From positions 74,017 through 138,016 of the forward strand of contig NZ_WTUZ01000014.1 in the NCBI RefSeq assembly GCF_009882985.1: 64,000 nt of DNA, read 5' to 3'. Within the stretch, counting starts at the first letter, position 1; every line of letters starts with the position of its first letter. The DNA is from Paenibacillus silvestris. Lineage in GTDB: Bacteria > Bacillota > Bacilli > Paenibacillales > NBRC-103111. Below, in pieces: positions 50,357 to 58,850 of this stretch. The position numbers and the translations under genes are program-made. The notes below the pieces were generated by a model. It did not search any database. It was not told where the DNA came from and saw only the letters and a program-made list of their open reading frames with translations.

Positions 50357-50890
50357 TTATTGGCGAGAAATCTGCCGCTCCATTCTCTCCAGCCTCTGAT
50401 CCATCCGTTCGAGCAGCTCCTTCATCTCCATATTCTCCTGTTCAGCCCGATAGTTAATGGCAAAGTCCAGAATAGCCTCCTGCTTATCTCGATTCGCCTG
50501 GCGATTCTGGCTCATGAGAATAACCGGCGCTTGAAACGCTGATATACAGGATAGGATCAAATTGAGCAAAATGAACGGCGGCTTATCGTAAGCGTAGCGC
50601 GTCAGATTGAGCACCATCCAGCTCACCAGAAACAGAGCAAACAGCAGGATAAACGTCCAGCTGCCGCCAAAAAGCGCGATACGGTCGGCAATGCGGTCTG
50701 CCCAGGATGATTTTTTGGCCTGGTGCTGCGTCAAATGCGATTTGACGTTTCCTTGATATTCTCTGACCATGGCAGTAATTCGGGTTAACTGCTCTATATT
50801 AAGCTTGGTGTGCGTTTCGTCGTCCAACTCTTGAATCAGCTTGTCGGGCATACGATCATCTGGATATTTATGCTCGTCCTCTGTGCTCAT
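50357..50890 (-). CDS. DUF1003-family membrane protein
   Basis: 177 residues. Two membrane helices (FILLFALFLVSWMVLNLTRY and FILLNLILSCISAFQAPVIL) lie in the conserved DUF1003 segment, which includes PPFILLNLILS and SQNRQANRDK. The C-terminus is a charged coiled coil (ENMEMKELLERMDQRLERME). Function unknown. A sigma-B-type promoter lies 38 nt upstream. Confidence 0.82.
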   Translation of the reverse strand: MSTEDEHKYPDDRMPDKLIQELDDETHTKLNIEQLTRITAMVREYQGNVKSHLTQHQAKKSSWADRIADRIALFGGSWTFILLFALFLVSWMVLNLTRYAYDKPPFILLNLILSCISAFQAPVILMSQNRQANRDKQEAILDFAINYRAEQENMEMKELLERMDQRLERMERQISRQ

Positions 50891-50927
50891 TGAGATCCCC
50901 TTCTTTCTGTTGATTTATAAACATTGT

Positions 50928-50953
50928 TTAACCACTGCGGCTGTAGGCGAAAC
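50928..50953 (-). promoter_or_regulatory. sigma-B-type promoter of the DUF1003 gene
   Basis: On the minus strand GTTTCG (50948-50953), 14-bp spacer, GGTTAA (50928-50933). A perfect 16-bp palindrome CCAGCAGCGCTGCTGG lies just upstream at 50971-50986. Confidence 0.45.
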
Positions 50954-51002
50954 AGGCGTGGTAGAGCGGACCAGCAGCGCTGCTGGCTACGGCGCAATTA
51001 CA

Positions 51003-51052
51003 AAATAAAACCACTCATGACGATACTCTCATCGTCTCAAGTGGTTTTATTT
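51003..51052 (-). terminator. Terminator overlapping the end of the CheR gene
   Basis: A perfect 13-bp stem AAATAAAACCACT/AGTGGTTTTATTT encloses ACGAT/ATCGT. The right arm includes the last codons and stop of the methyltransferase gene. Confidence 0.75.
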
Positions 51053-51913
51053 CTTACGATATATCCGTTCCTGTGGAACAAACTCCTCATAATGCACACC
51101 TTCCGGCACGAAAAGGATGGACTCCTTCTTGCCTAAACCCAAATACCCTCCGCCTACTAAGCTGCCGTGAAACAAGCTGTGTACCTGGGTCTGCAGCTTA
51201 TGGTCGAAGTAGATCAAGACATTGCGGCACAATATCACATGAAACTCGTTAAAAGAGCCGTCCGTTGCCAGATTGTGCTGCGCAAACATCAAGTTATCCT
51301 TCATGACCGGCTGGAAGTAGGCGTACTGATGATCCGTTGTGTAATATTCGGAGAAGGCCTTCGTCCCGCCAGAATCCAAATAATTCTTGGTGAAGTATTG
51401 CATCTGCTTAAGTGGGAATGCCCCTCTTTGCGCAGCATCAATCGCCTTCTCATTCATATCCGTGGCATAGATCTTCGTTCTCTCCGCCAACCCCTCTTCC
51501 TGCATTAGAATCGCCATGGAGTACACTTCCTCCCCTGTCGCGCAGCCAGCGTGCCAGATACGAATCTCGGGGTACTGCCTGAGCTCAGGCACGACCAAAT
51601 TGCGAAAAGCACGGAAAAAGCTAGGGTCCCGGAACATCTCCGTGACGCGGATCGACATGTCATTGAGCAAGCGATCCACAAAGCCAGGTTCATGCAGAAC
51701 CTTCTCCAATAGTGCAGTGACATTCGGCAGCTTCTCTGCTTTCATGCGATTAAGAACCCGCCTCCGTAAGGAAGATCGGACATAGTGGCGGAAGTCAAAT
51801 CCGTACATTTGGTACAGGCCTTCTAGGAGGAGATTAATCTCAATGTTTTGTCGTTCTTCCTCATACGATGTTTTCTCCAAATCGACGGGCTCCTCCACAG
51901 ACATACGATTCAA
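51047..51913 (-). CDS. rsbM: CheR-type methyltransferase (RsbM-like)
   Basis: 288 residues from a TTG at 51913. The N-terminal helical CheR domain (GFDFRHYVRSSLRRRVLNRM) is followed by the SAM-binding domain with IWHAGCATGEEVYSMAIL, YATDMNEKAID and VILCRNVLIYF. The TTG overlaps the kinase stop as TTGA and has AGGTG 8 nt upstream, so the gene is coupled to the sensor kinase. There is no chemoreceptor gene nearby. In Bacillus cereus RsbM, a CheR-like enzyme, methylates the kinase RsbK and damps sigma-B. The same arrangement here supports that role by inference. Confidence 0.75.
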   Translation of the reverse strand: MNRMSVEEPVDLEKTSYEEERQNIEINLLLEGLYQMYGFDFRHYVRSSLRRRVLNRMKAEKLPNVTALLEKVLHEPGFVDRLLNDMSIRVTEMFRDPSFFRAFRNLVVPELRQYPEIRIWHAGCATGEEVYSMAILMQEEGLAERTKIYATDMNEKAIDAAQRGAFPLKQMQYFTKNYLDSGGTKAFSEYYTTDHQYAYFQPVMKDNLMFAQHNLATDGSFNEFHVILCRNVLIYFDHKLQTQVHSLFHGSLVGGGYLGLGKKESILFVPEGVHYEEFVPQERIYRKK

Positions 51914-54705
51914 TGTTTCTTCACCTGCTTCGTTAGCCATACCCGCATAAGCGAAAATAGCTGATCCATATTTAGCGGCTTCGTAATATAGTCCGAAGCG
52001 CCGGCTTCCAGGCATTTCTCTTTCTCACTTTTCATCGCTTTGGCCGTAAGGGCAATGATTGGCAGCTCACGCATATGCAGCTCTCCTCGAATCGCCTGCA
52101 TGGCTTCATAACCGTCCATGACCGGCATCATGATGTCCATCAAAATGAGATCGTAGTTGGCATCTTCGCTCAACATCTCCAGGGCATCTTTCCCGTGGTC
52201 TGCCACATCCACGGTAACACCCTTTGTCTCCAGCGCTGTAACGAGCGCGAAAACGTTACGCGCGTCATCGTCGACGAGCAGCACCCTCTTGCCGTGGAAC
52301 AACTGCGTATCCGAATGGATGATTTCCACGTCAGAGATAATCGTTTCAACCGACGACACGCCAGAACTCGGCTCCGCCGATTGTGTGGAAATAATCGGTC
52401 GTTCTTCAACGGCTGCGGCAATTTCTCCCTCATGAGGGTCCTTGCCAAGCGTCTCATGATCCTGGTCTGTTTCAAGTGCGTTAGGTACGTAAAGCGTAAA
52501 TGTACTGCCTTTGTGCACCTCGCTTTTCACAACAATAGAGCCCCCGAGCAGACGCGTAAACTCGCGGCATATCGATAAACCAAGCCCTGTTCCGCCAAAT
52601 TGGCGGTTTGTTGTCCCATCCACCTGACGGAACGCCTCGAAAATGACCTGCTGCTTGTCGATTGGAATCCCGATACCCGTATCCGTAATCGAGATAGCAA
52701 CCACCTTCTCTGCTGGGTCCCTGTGCAGCAGCTCCTTCACACGAACCGGGTCAGCAAGCGCTATTTTCATCATGACCGAGCCTTGTTCCGTAAATTTAAA
52801 CGCATTGGAGAGCAGGTTCTTCAAGATTTGCTGAAGGCGCTGACCATCCGTCTGAATGACATTCGGCACATCCGGTTCCAAGATGACGTCGAAATCGAGC
52901 CCTTTTTTCTCCGCAACGGGAGCAAACATTAGTTTCATCAATTGCGGCAGTTCGGTCACATTGAAGTCGTCCGTCATTATTTCTATTTTGCCAGCTTCGA
53001 CTTTGGATAAATCCAGAATATCGTCGATCAGCGCCAGCAGGTCTTTCCCTGCGGCATTAACCACGCGCGAATACTCCACAATCTCAGACATTTGCAAATC
53101 GCCATTATTCTCAGCGAGCATCTGCGACAAAATCATGATGCTGTTCAGCGGTGTGCGCAGCTCATGCGACATATTCGCCAGAAAATCCGATTTGTACTGG
53201 GAACTTGTCTCCAGCTTAAGCGAATAATCCTCCAGCTCGTCTTTCGCTTTCTTTAATTCCAACGCCTTTTGCTCAGAGAAATGGTTCTGCTCCTCTAAGA
53301 ATTCGTTGGTCATGCGAAGCTGTTCCTGCTGCATTTGCAACTCCTCCGACTGCGCTTGAAGCTCCTCGGATTGCGCTTGTAGTTCTTCTGTCAGCATCTG
53401 AGACTCGGATAACAGTCGCTCTACTTCCATACGGCTGCGCACATTCGTGATGGCCGTGCCGAATTTCTCCTGCAACGAGTCAACCAAGGTCAAATGCTGA
53501 GCCTGAAACGTTTGAAGAGACGCTAGCTCAATCACAGCCTCTGTACGGCCATCCACGAGAATAGGTGCCACCAGCAAGGTACGAGGGGCAGAGTCACCTA
53601 AACCAGACGTTAGTTTCACATGATTTTCAGGCAGGTTATCAATCAGGAATATGCGCTGATCCAGTGCACACTGGCCAATCAAACCCTCTCCCAACCGGAA
53701 AACAGTCGCAGAAGGATCCTTCCCGGACGCCGCATAACCGGCTATTTTCACATAATGGTCTTGCTCCTCGATGTTCTCTCGCAGGTAGACAACTCCATAA
53801 ACACTATCAAGCATCGGCGCCAACTTACTTATGAAGGTTCCGCCCAACGTCCTGATATCATTGATTCCCTGGTACAAAGTGGCGACTTCGGCGATATTCG
53901 TCTGAACCCAGTTTTGCTTCTCCAAGTCGCCCAACATATTATTAGTGGCTTCTGCCAACTCTCTTATTTCATCATGACTGGTCAATTCAATTCTTGACGC
54001 CAAATTTCCTTCGGAAGAAGTAATATAGCGAATCATTCTCGTAACTTGCTTGATCGTATTCGTAATAGAGTTTGATAGGATTAGTGCAACGATAATAGCA
54101 AAAATAGAAATGACACCTAGAAGGGTAAAAAGAACAATTCTAAGATTCTTATTGCTTTGAGCAAGCTGATCGGCCCTGGCCTTCGTCAACTGCTTCTCGG
54201 CTGCGAGAAACGAATCGAACTGTGTGCGCAGTTGATCCATCAGTTTCTTTCCTGAGTTCTGCTTAAAATATTCGTCGATCGCAGCTTGTTTGTTTTCTTT
54301 CTTCAAAAGAATCACATTATCGCCTGCCGTGCGGATCCAGCTCTGGATCGTCGGCTTAATGCGCTCTAAACTCTCCTTCTGAGCGGTGTTGTAGCTGACC
54401 AACTGCAGAAGCTTATTATAATTATCGAGCCATGTTTTGTTGGCTGTATCGTAGGGTTCTAGGTACTGCGTGTCTCCAGTAATGATGTAGCCTCGCATGC
54501 CGGTTTCCATATCAACCATATTCTTTTGTATGGCGTTGATAAGATCATGCGCTTCCAAATCATGACTGGAGACGAAATCCACTTCCTTCTGCAGCGAACT
54601 GACACGACCGCTCACAATGAGAAGAGCGATACCTAAGCATATGATAATAAATACATATCCCATAATAATTTTTGCACGTATATTCATACGAAAAAATTTG
54701 CCCAT
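51910..54705 (-). CDS. rsbK: Hybrid sensor histidine kinase with CHASE3, GAF and receiver domains (RsbK-like)
   Basis: 931 residues. Order: membrane helix (about 10-32), CHASE3 domain with METGMRGYIITGDTQYLEPY, second helix (about 190-212), HAMP, GAF (about 285-430), then a striking heptad run TEELQAQSEELQAQSEELQ at about 437-460. HisKA follows with MSHELRTPLNSIM (His514), an ATPase domain with NLLSNAFKFT and GGTGLGLSI, and a C-terminal receiver with Asp857 in LMDIMMPVMDGY. It is coupled to a CheR-type gene and lies 93 bp from the sigB operon. This is the domain plan recalled for RsbK of the B. cereus group. Confidence 0.8.
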   Translation of the reverse strand: MGKFFRMNIRAKIIMGYVFIIICLGIALLIVSGRVSSLQKEVDFVSSHDLEAHDLINAIQKNMVDMETGMRGYIITGDTQYLEPYDTANKTWLDNYNKLLQLVSYNTAQKESLERIKPTIQSWIRTAGDNVILLKKENKQAAIDEYFKQNSGKKLMDQLRTQFDSFLAAEKQLTKARADQLAQSNKNLRIVLFTLLGVISIFAIIVALILSNSITNTIKQVTRMIRYITSSEGNLASRIELTSHDEIRELAEATNNMLGDLEKQNWVQTNIAEVATLYQGINDIRTLGGTFISKLAPMLDSVYGVVYLRENIEEQDHYVKIAGYAASGKDPSATVFRLGEGLIGQCALDQRIFLIDNLPENHVKLTSGLGDSAPRTLLVAPILVDGRTEAVIELASLQTFQAQHLTLVDSLQEKFGTAITNVRSRMEVERLLSESQMLTEELQAQSEELQAQSEELQMQQEQLRMTNEFLEEQNHFSEQKALELKKAKDELEDYSLKLETSSQYKSDFLANMSHELRTPLNSIMILSQMLAENNGDLQMSEIVEYSRVVNAAGKDLLALIDDILDLSKVEAGKIEIMTDDFNVTELPQLMKLMFAPVAEKKGLDFDVILEPDVPNVIQTDGQRLQQILKNLLSNAFKFTEQGSVMMKIALADPVRVKELLHRDPAEKVVAISITDTGIGIPIDKQQVIFEAFRQVDGTTNRQFGGTGLGLSICREFTRLLGGSIVVKSEVHKGSTFTLYVPNALETDQDHETLGKDPHEGEIAAAVEERPIISTQSAEPSSGVSSVETIISDVEIIHSDTQLFHGKRVLLVDDDARNVFALVTALETKGVTVDVADHGKDALEMLSEDANYDLILMDIMMPVMDGYEAMQAIRGELHMRELPIIALTAKAMKSEKEKCLEAGASDYITKPLNMDQLFSLMRVWLTKQVKKH

Positions 54706-54787
54706 AGCTGCCTCCTAATACAGTTCATAGAGAACGTATGTTAACATTCTACTATACTAACTATACCATAGTTGCGGAGGTAGAGAG

Positions 54788-54815
54788 AAAAACTACGCCT
54801 ATTCCTGTAGTTTTT
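54788..54815 (-). terminator. Terminator overlapping the end of the PPK2 gene
   Basis: AAAAACTAC/GTAGTTTTT, 9 bp, 10-nt loop. It contains the PPK2 stop codon and its last codons. Confidence 0.7.
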
Positions 54816-55614
54816 CTAGTATTAAATCCAGCTCTGGATCTGATTCCGGAAATGCTAGATTCATGCTCTCTAGCGCTTCTACGGCAATTTGCAGCACGGC
54901 CCAATCCCGGTACCAGCGGTGATTAGCTGGCACAATGTACCATGGCGCTGATTCAGAGCTGCAATGCTTGAATACGGCTTCATAGGCTTCCTCATATTCA
55001 GCCCATGACTCCCGTTCTACCAAATCATTCTTATCAAATTTCCAATGTTTGGTGGGGTCAGTCAACCGATTCCGCAGTCTGGCCATTTGGAAATCCTTCG
55101 AGATGTGGAGGAAAATCTTCACGATTTTCACACCGCCGCTCTCTAACAATTTCTCAAACCGGTTGATATGCTTGAACCTGCTCTTCACTTCCTCCCCGCT
55201 AATCCAATTATGGACTCTCGTGATGAGCACATCTTCGTAATACGAACGAATGAAAGCTCCGATCATCCCCTTGGCGGGTGCAATCTGATGAGCGCGCCAT
55301 AAGAAGTCATGCGCACTTTCCTCCTCCGTAGGCGCACGGAAACTGTTCACCTTAAACCCCTGCGGATGCAAACCGCCAAGCGCATGCTTAACCAGGCCGT
55401 CTTTACCGCTGCAATCCATCCCCTGAATAACAAAGAGAACGGATTGCTTCTTCCCGGCGTACAGCTTATTTTGCAAAGCTTCCAACTGCTCTTTCAAGCT
55501 CTTCAATTCAGCTTCTACTTCTTCCCTATCATGCTCAGAACCTGTTTCATTAGGGTCGATACTCGCTAACCGAAATTTTTTCCCATATTCCAATTTAAAA
55601 CGCTGGACTGGCAT
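54799..55614 (-). CDS. ppk2: Polyphosphate kinase 2 family protein
   Basis: 271 residues. Walker A QGMDCSGKDG (about 64-73), the lid motifs VNSFRAPTEEESAHDFLWR and RSYYEDVLITRVH, and FLHISKDFQMARLRNRLTDP are present and in order. The sequence resembles the class that transfers phosphate between polyphosphate and AMP or ADP. It starts 13 nt after the sigB stop, so it is the last gene of that operon. It could use polyphosphate to rebuild nucleotides under stress. The direction of the reaction cannot be told from sequence. Confidence 0.88.
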   Translation of the reverse strand: MPVQRFKLEYGKKFRLASIDPNETGSEHDREEVEAELKSLKEQLEALQNKLYAGKKQSVLFVIQGMDCSGKDGLVKHALGGLHPQGFKVNSFRAPTEEESAHDFLWRAHQIAPAKGMIGAFIRSYYEDVLITRVHNWISGEEVKSRFKHINRFEKLLESGGVKIVKIFLHISKDFQMARLRNRLTDPTKHWKFDKNDLVERESWAEYEEAYEAVFKHCSSESAPWYIVPANHRWYRDWAVLQIAVEALESMNLAFPESDPELDLILEKLQE

Positions 55615-55627
55615 AGGCCGGCCTCCT

Positions 55628-56395
55628 CTAAGGATTGGTTGTAAGAACTGCCTTCAACTTCAGTATTGCCCGCTTCTGAATGCGGGAAACACTCATCTGG
55701 GATATCCCTAGCTGATCCGCAATTTGGCGCTGTGAGAGGCCATCTTGATAGATGAGGTGAATGACTTTCTTCTCTTCCTCTTTCAAGCAGGTCATCGCCT
55801 CTTCCAAGTCCATTCGTCTTTCCAGTGATAGATACTCGTCGGTCGAACCGGCTATCATATCGCCAATCGTCGCACTATCCCCTTCACTGTTAAGCGGCGT
55901 ATCCAGAGAGGTGTAGTGGTAATAGTCACGACCAGCCAGAATCTCTATGGTCTCTTCCGTGCTCAGCTCCAAATAAGCCGCCATTTCATCGATATTTGGC
56001 GAGCGTTCGAGCTTGACGGTGAGCTCATCCAAAGCTCTCTGGACGAGAGCCCCCTTCTCCTTAATTCGTCGTGGAACCTGTATGTACCATGATTTGTCAC
56101 GCAAATAGTTCTTCAGGTGACCAATCAGGCTTTTCATCGCATAGGCTTCAAAAGGAGTTTCCAGTGTACTATCGTACTGGGTAAACAACCTGAGCAAAGA
56201 CATCTGCCCAACTTGATACAGATCTTCATATAAATCAGGACGGCTCCTCGACATCTTGCCGACTGCCATACGAACGATAGGTTCATAGTGCAGCAGCAAT
56301 GCCGTAGCCGTCTCTTGGCAAGCCGTCTCTTTGTAAATTTTCATTTTCAAATACATGTCATATAGAGGTTTGGAAGATGATGCATTCACATTCAT
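55628..56395 (-). CDS. sigB: RNA polymerase sigma factor SigB
   Basis: 255 residues of the sigma-B/F/G group. Region 2 shows YEPIVRMAVGKMSRSRPDLY followed by EDLYQVGQMSLLRLF, and region 4 shows LSQRQIADQLGISQMSVSRI. The presence of RsbV/RsbW genes directly before it and of GTTTCA-N14-GGGTAA promoters identifies it as sigma-B and not a forespore sigma. The start overlaps rsbW by 4 nt. Autoregulated through the promoter at 57733-57758. Confidence 0.88.
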   Translation of the reverse strand: MNVNASSSKPLYDMYLKMKIYKETACQETATALLLHYEPIVRMAVGKMSRSRPDLYEDLYQVGQMSLLRLFTQYDSTLETPFEAYAMKSLIGHLKNYLRDKSWYIQVPRRIKEKGALVQRALDELTVKLERSPNIDEMAAYLELSTEETIEILAGRDYYHYTSLDTPLNSEGDSATIGDMIAGSTDEYLSLERRMDLEEAMTCLKEEEKKVIHLIYQDGLSQRQIADQLGISQMSVSRIQKRAILKLKAVLTTNP

Positions 56396-56850
56396 ACCAT
56401 TTCCTCTTTTCTATTCATTTGCCCTGTAAGCTGCTTCTTCAAAACAACCTGCGTACCTCTTCCGCTGTCCGTTAGCACCTGCACATCATCCATTAAAGCC
56501 TGCATGAGGAACAATCCTAACCCCCCCACCGCCGCTTCATTAATGGATTTGTGATGCAAAGCAGCCGTATCGGATTCGGCTTGCACATAATGAAAGCTGT
56601 TCCCTTCATCCTTGACGCTAATTTGCAAAAAACCATCCTGCTGCTCGTACTGAATCTCAATTGTTCCTGACTGCCCTTGCTCATAAGCATGCAGAATCGC
56701 ATTATTGCAAGCTTCTGCTACAGCTACTTTCATATCTTCAATATCCTCAAAGGAAAAGCCCGCTTTCGAGGCCACACCGTATAAGGTAAGTCGCACAATA
56801 TCCAGATATTCCGCTTGCGCCGGGATCGTAAGGCCGATGTATGGGTTCAT
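56392..56850 (-). CDS. rsbW: Anti-sigma-B kinase RsbW
   Basis: 152 residues, a GHKL ATPase of the RsbW/SpoIIAB group. EDMKVAVAEACNNAILHAYE (N-box), ISVKDEGNSF (G1) and GGLGLFLMQALMDDV (G2) are all present. It binds sigma-B or phosphorylates RsbV. The ends overlap both neighbours by 4 nt (ATGA). Confidence 0.92.
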   Translation of the reverse strand: MNPYIGLTIPAQAEYLDIVRLTLYGVASKAGFSFEDIEDMKVAVAEACNNAILHAYEQGQSGTIEIQYEQQDGFLQISVKDEGNSFHYVQAESDTAALHHKSINEAAVGGLGLFLMQALMDDVQVLTDSGRGTQVVLKKQLTGQMNRKEEMV

Positions 56851-57215
56851 ATAATTTCTTCTTTCCTTTCTGCTCTGCCTTGATTATGGAATTGCAGTTC
56901 ACCGTCGACAAAATAGCGGGCAACACCCGTGATTTCAAATAAACGCTGAATTCTGGCGGGAATATGCTGAATACGGAAAGATGCCCCCATCGCAGCTCTT
57001 ACTTTGAGCACCGAGACAATTAAGCCGATCCCTGTGCTGTCAATATAGCGTAATTCTTTTAAATCTAACGTTAAGTTCTGATCGCCTTGGGAGACGACAG
57101 AATCTAGGACGGCCGAAAGCTCCGATGCGGCTGACAAATCAAGCTCCCCGCTTAAGTATATAATATTTTCTTCCCCATTCGATTGCTTATAAACCGTAAA
57201 TTTACGTATGTTCAC
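56847..57215 (-). CDS. rsbV: Anti-anti-sigma factor RsbV
   Basis: 122 residues, one STAS domain. LKELRYIDSTGIGLIVSVLK holds the phosphorylatable Ser60. The C-terminal tail is rich in Glu/Arg/Lys. When unphosphorylated it binds RsbW and frees sigma-B. It lies 15 nt behind the DUF948 gene. Confidence 0.92.
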   Translation of the reverse strand: MNIRKFTVYKQSNGEENIIYLSGELDLSAASELSAVLDSVVSQGDQNLTLDLKELRYIDSTGIGLIVSVLKVRAAMGASFRIQHIPARIQRLFEITGVARYFVDGELQFHNQGRAERKEEII

Positions 57216-57230
57216 AAAGATAGCTCCTCT

Positions 57231-57686
57231 CTATTTCATGCTGCTCATATGCGGTGTCTTCTTGTCCTTGAATTTCTTCCACAACTCTACCGAGACGGCT
57301 GCCCCCTGCAAAATGGTTTGCCATCTGCGGCTTAATGTCGGTGTATCCTTAGGCAACCGCGTTTGTTTCACCGCGTCGATGAAGCCTGTCGCTGATTGTT
57401 TCATGGAAGATGTTAGCTCGTGCACGACTTGACCGACGTCGTTCACTGAGCTGAATAGATGATTCAGCTTGGCCAGCTTCGAACGAACATCTATAGCCAT
57501 CTCATTGGTATTGAGAATAACGTCCTGTACTTCGGAAGAAATCTGTGTGACCTCATCTTTCATTTGGCCCATCGTCAGAGTGATCTGATCCAGGGATATC
57601 TTCAGTGACTTCAAGGTTTGAATCAAATAGAAGACAAGGAATACGAAAGCTATGGCTGCAAGGACTGCGCTAAGTTCGACTAACAT
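57231..57686 (-). CDS. DUF948 (YtxG-like) general stress protein
   Basis: 151 residues. One N-terminal membrane helix (VELSAVLAAIAFVFLVFYLI) leads to a coiled coil (LDQITLTMGQMKDEVTQISS, NEMAIDVRSKLAKLNHLFSS), the DUF948 pattern. YtxG of B. subtilis, a sigma-B regulon member, belongs here. It is the first gene of the sigB operon. ATG at 57686 chosen with AGGGGTG 6 nt upstream. Confidence 0.75.
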   Translation of the reverse strand: MLVELSAVLAAIAFVFLVFYLIQTLKSLKISLDQITLTMGQMKDEVTQISSEVQDVILNTNEMAIDVRSKLAKLNHLFSSVNDVGQVVHELTSSMKQSATGFIDAVKQTRLPKDTPTLSRRWQTILQGAAVSVELWKKFKDKKTPHMSSMK

Positions 57687-57732
57687 GACAATCACCCCTG
57701 TTCGCTTGATTAGTTTACTTGATTACTTATCG

Positions 57733-57758
57733 TTACCCGCATGGCTGAGAAATGAAAC
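57733..57758 (-). promoter_or_regulatory. sigma-B promoter of the DUF948-rsbV-rsbW-sigB-ppk2 operon
   Basis: On the minus strand GTTTCA (57753-57758), 14-bp spacer, GGGTAA (57733-57738). It gives autoregulation of sigB. Confidence 0.75.
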
Positions 57759-57792
57759 AGCCCTTCACATATTTCCAGATGTTTCTACCTCT

Positions 57793-57818
57793 GTTTCAAA
57801 AGTGGAGCTTCCGGGTAA
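57793..57818 (+). promoter_or_regulatory. sigma-B promoter of dps
   Basis: GTTTCA (57793-57798), 14-bp spacer, GGGTAA (57813-57818). Identical hexamers and spacing to the divergent sigB promoter; the two are 34 bp apart. Confidence 0.75.
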
Positions 57819-57871
57819 AGACGAGATAGGAACAATGAAACCAACCTATAAATTGAATGGAGGAATTTCAC

Positions 57872-58330
57872 ATGGCGAAAACCGCATTGAAAGAAAATAC
57901 CCTGACAGAAACGTTGGACAAGCAGGTAGCGAACTTCTCAATTCTATATATGAAATTGCACAACTATCATTGGTATGTAAAAGGTGAGAATTTCTTCACC
58001 CTGCATCTGAAATTTGAAGAATTGTACGTAGAGGCTGCGCTGCATCTCGACGTCATCGCGGAGCGAATGCTTTCGCTGCGCGCCATACCAACAGCTACCC
58101 TGCAGGAGCATCTCGAGCTTGCTTCCATCAAAGAAGCGAGCAAAGGCGCTTCCGCAGCGGAGATGGTGAAGCAGCTGGCAAGCGACTTCACCCTGATCTG
58201 CTCGGAGCTGACCGAGGGTATCGCGCTTGCGGAGGAGAGCAAAGATCAGCCGACGGCTGACATGCTGATCAAGATTCGCGCTTCCCTCGAGAAGCACAGC
58301 TGGATGCTGGAGTCTTTCCTCGGCCGCTAA
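57872..58330 (+). CDS. dps: Dps ferritin-like DNA-protection protein
   Basis: 152 residues. LHNYHWYVKGENFFTLHLKF and LDVIAERML provide the ferroxidase residues His33, His45, Asp60 and Glu64 of Dps. The 12-subunit shell oxidises and stores iron and shields DNA. GGAGG lies 8 nt before the ATG at 57872. It is under a sigma-B promoter and sits between two rsbV-rsbW modules. Confidence 0.92.
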   Translation: MAKTALKENTLTETLDKQVANFSILYMKLHNYHWYVKGENFFTLHLKFEELYVEAALHLDVIAERMLSLRAIPTATLQEHLELASIKEASKGASAAEMVKQLASDFTLICSELTEGIALAEESKDQPTADMLIKIRASLEKHSWMLESFLGR

Positions 58331-58376
58331 GAGCCGAACATAGCGGAACATAGCGGAACCTAGTTCCCACAACCAA

Positions 58377-58427
58377 AAAAGGGTTATCTCTTTAAGGTCA
58401 AGCCTGACCTCGGGAGATAACCCTTTT
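58377..58427. terminator. Bidirectional terminator between dps and rsbW2
   Basis: A perfect 14-bp stem AAAAGGGTTATCTC/GAGATAACCCTTTT encloses AGGTCA/TGACCT. Confidence 0.9.
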
Positions 58428-58430
58428 GTA

Positions 58431-58850
58431 TTAAACATATTTGATGAGCGTGACTTCAGTCCCTTGCTCGGTGTTCACCGTCACCTCATCCATCAACGCT
58501 TGCATGAGATAAATGCCAAGGCCACCAGACTGCAGCTCGCTGACTGTCTGGCCAACCGGCGGTTCCGCCGATTGCTCTTGTTGACTTTGATAATCAAAGC
58601 CAGGGCCGTTATCTTTCACTTTCACAATCAGCCTGTCTTCATCAAGCTCATAGCTAATCTGGATTTGCCCCAGAATGGCCGACGTCTCCCCATGAAGCAC
58701 CGCATTGTTGCAGGCTTCCGATACCGCTACTTTCATATCCTCGATGTCCTCATAGGAAAAGCCCAGCTTAGAGGCAACCCCGTAAAGACTAAGCCTGACG
58801 ATGTCTAGGTACTCCGCTGCTGCGGGTATGTGCAGACGAACGACGTTCAT
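58431..58850 (-). CDS. Second RsbW-like anti-sigma kinase
   Basis: 139 residues. It closely copies RsbW at 56392-56850: EYLDIVRLSLYGVASKLGFS, YEDIEDMKVAVSEACNNAVL, VKDNGPGFDY and SGGLGIYLMQALMDEV. No sigma factor gene follows. It may also control SigB, or another sigma factor elsewhere. The start overlaps rsbV2 by ATGA. Confidence 0.85.
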   Translation of the reverse strand: MNVVRLHIPAAAEYLDIVRLSLYGVASKLGFSYEDIEDMKVAVSEACNNAVLHGETSAILGQIQISYELDEDRLIVKVKDNGPGFDYQSQQEQSAEPPVGQTVSELQSGGLGIYLMQALMDEVTVNTEQGTEVTLIKYV

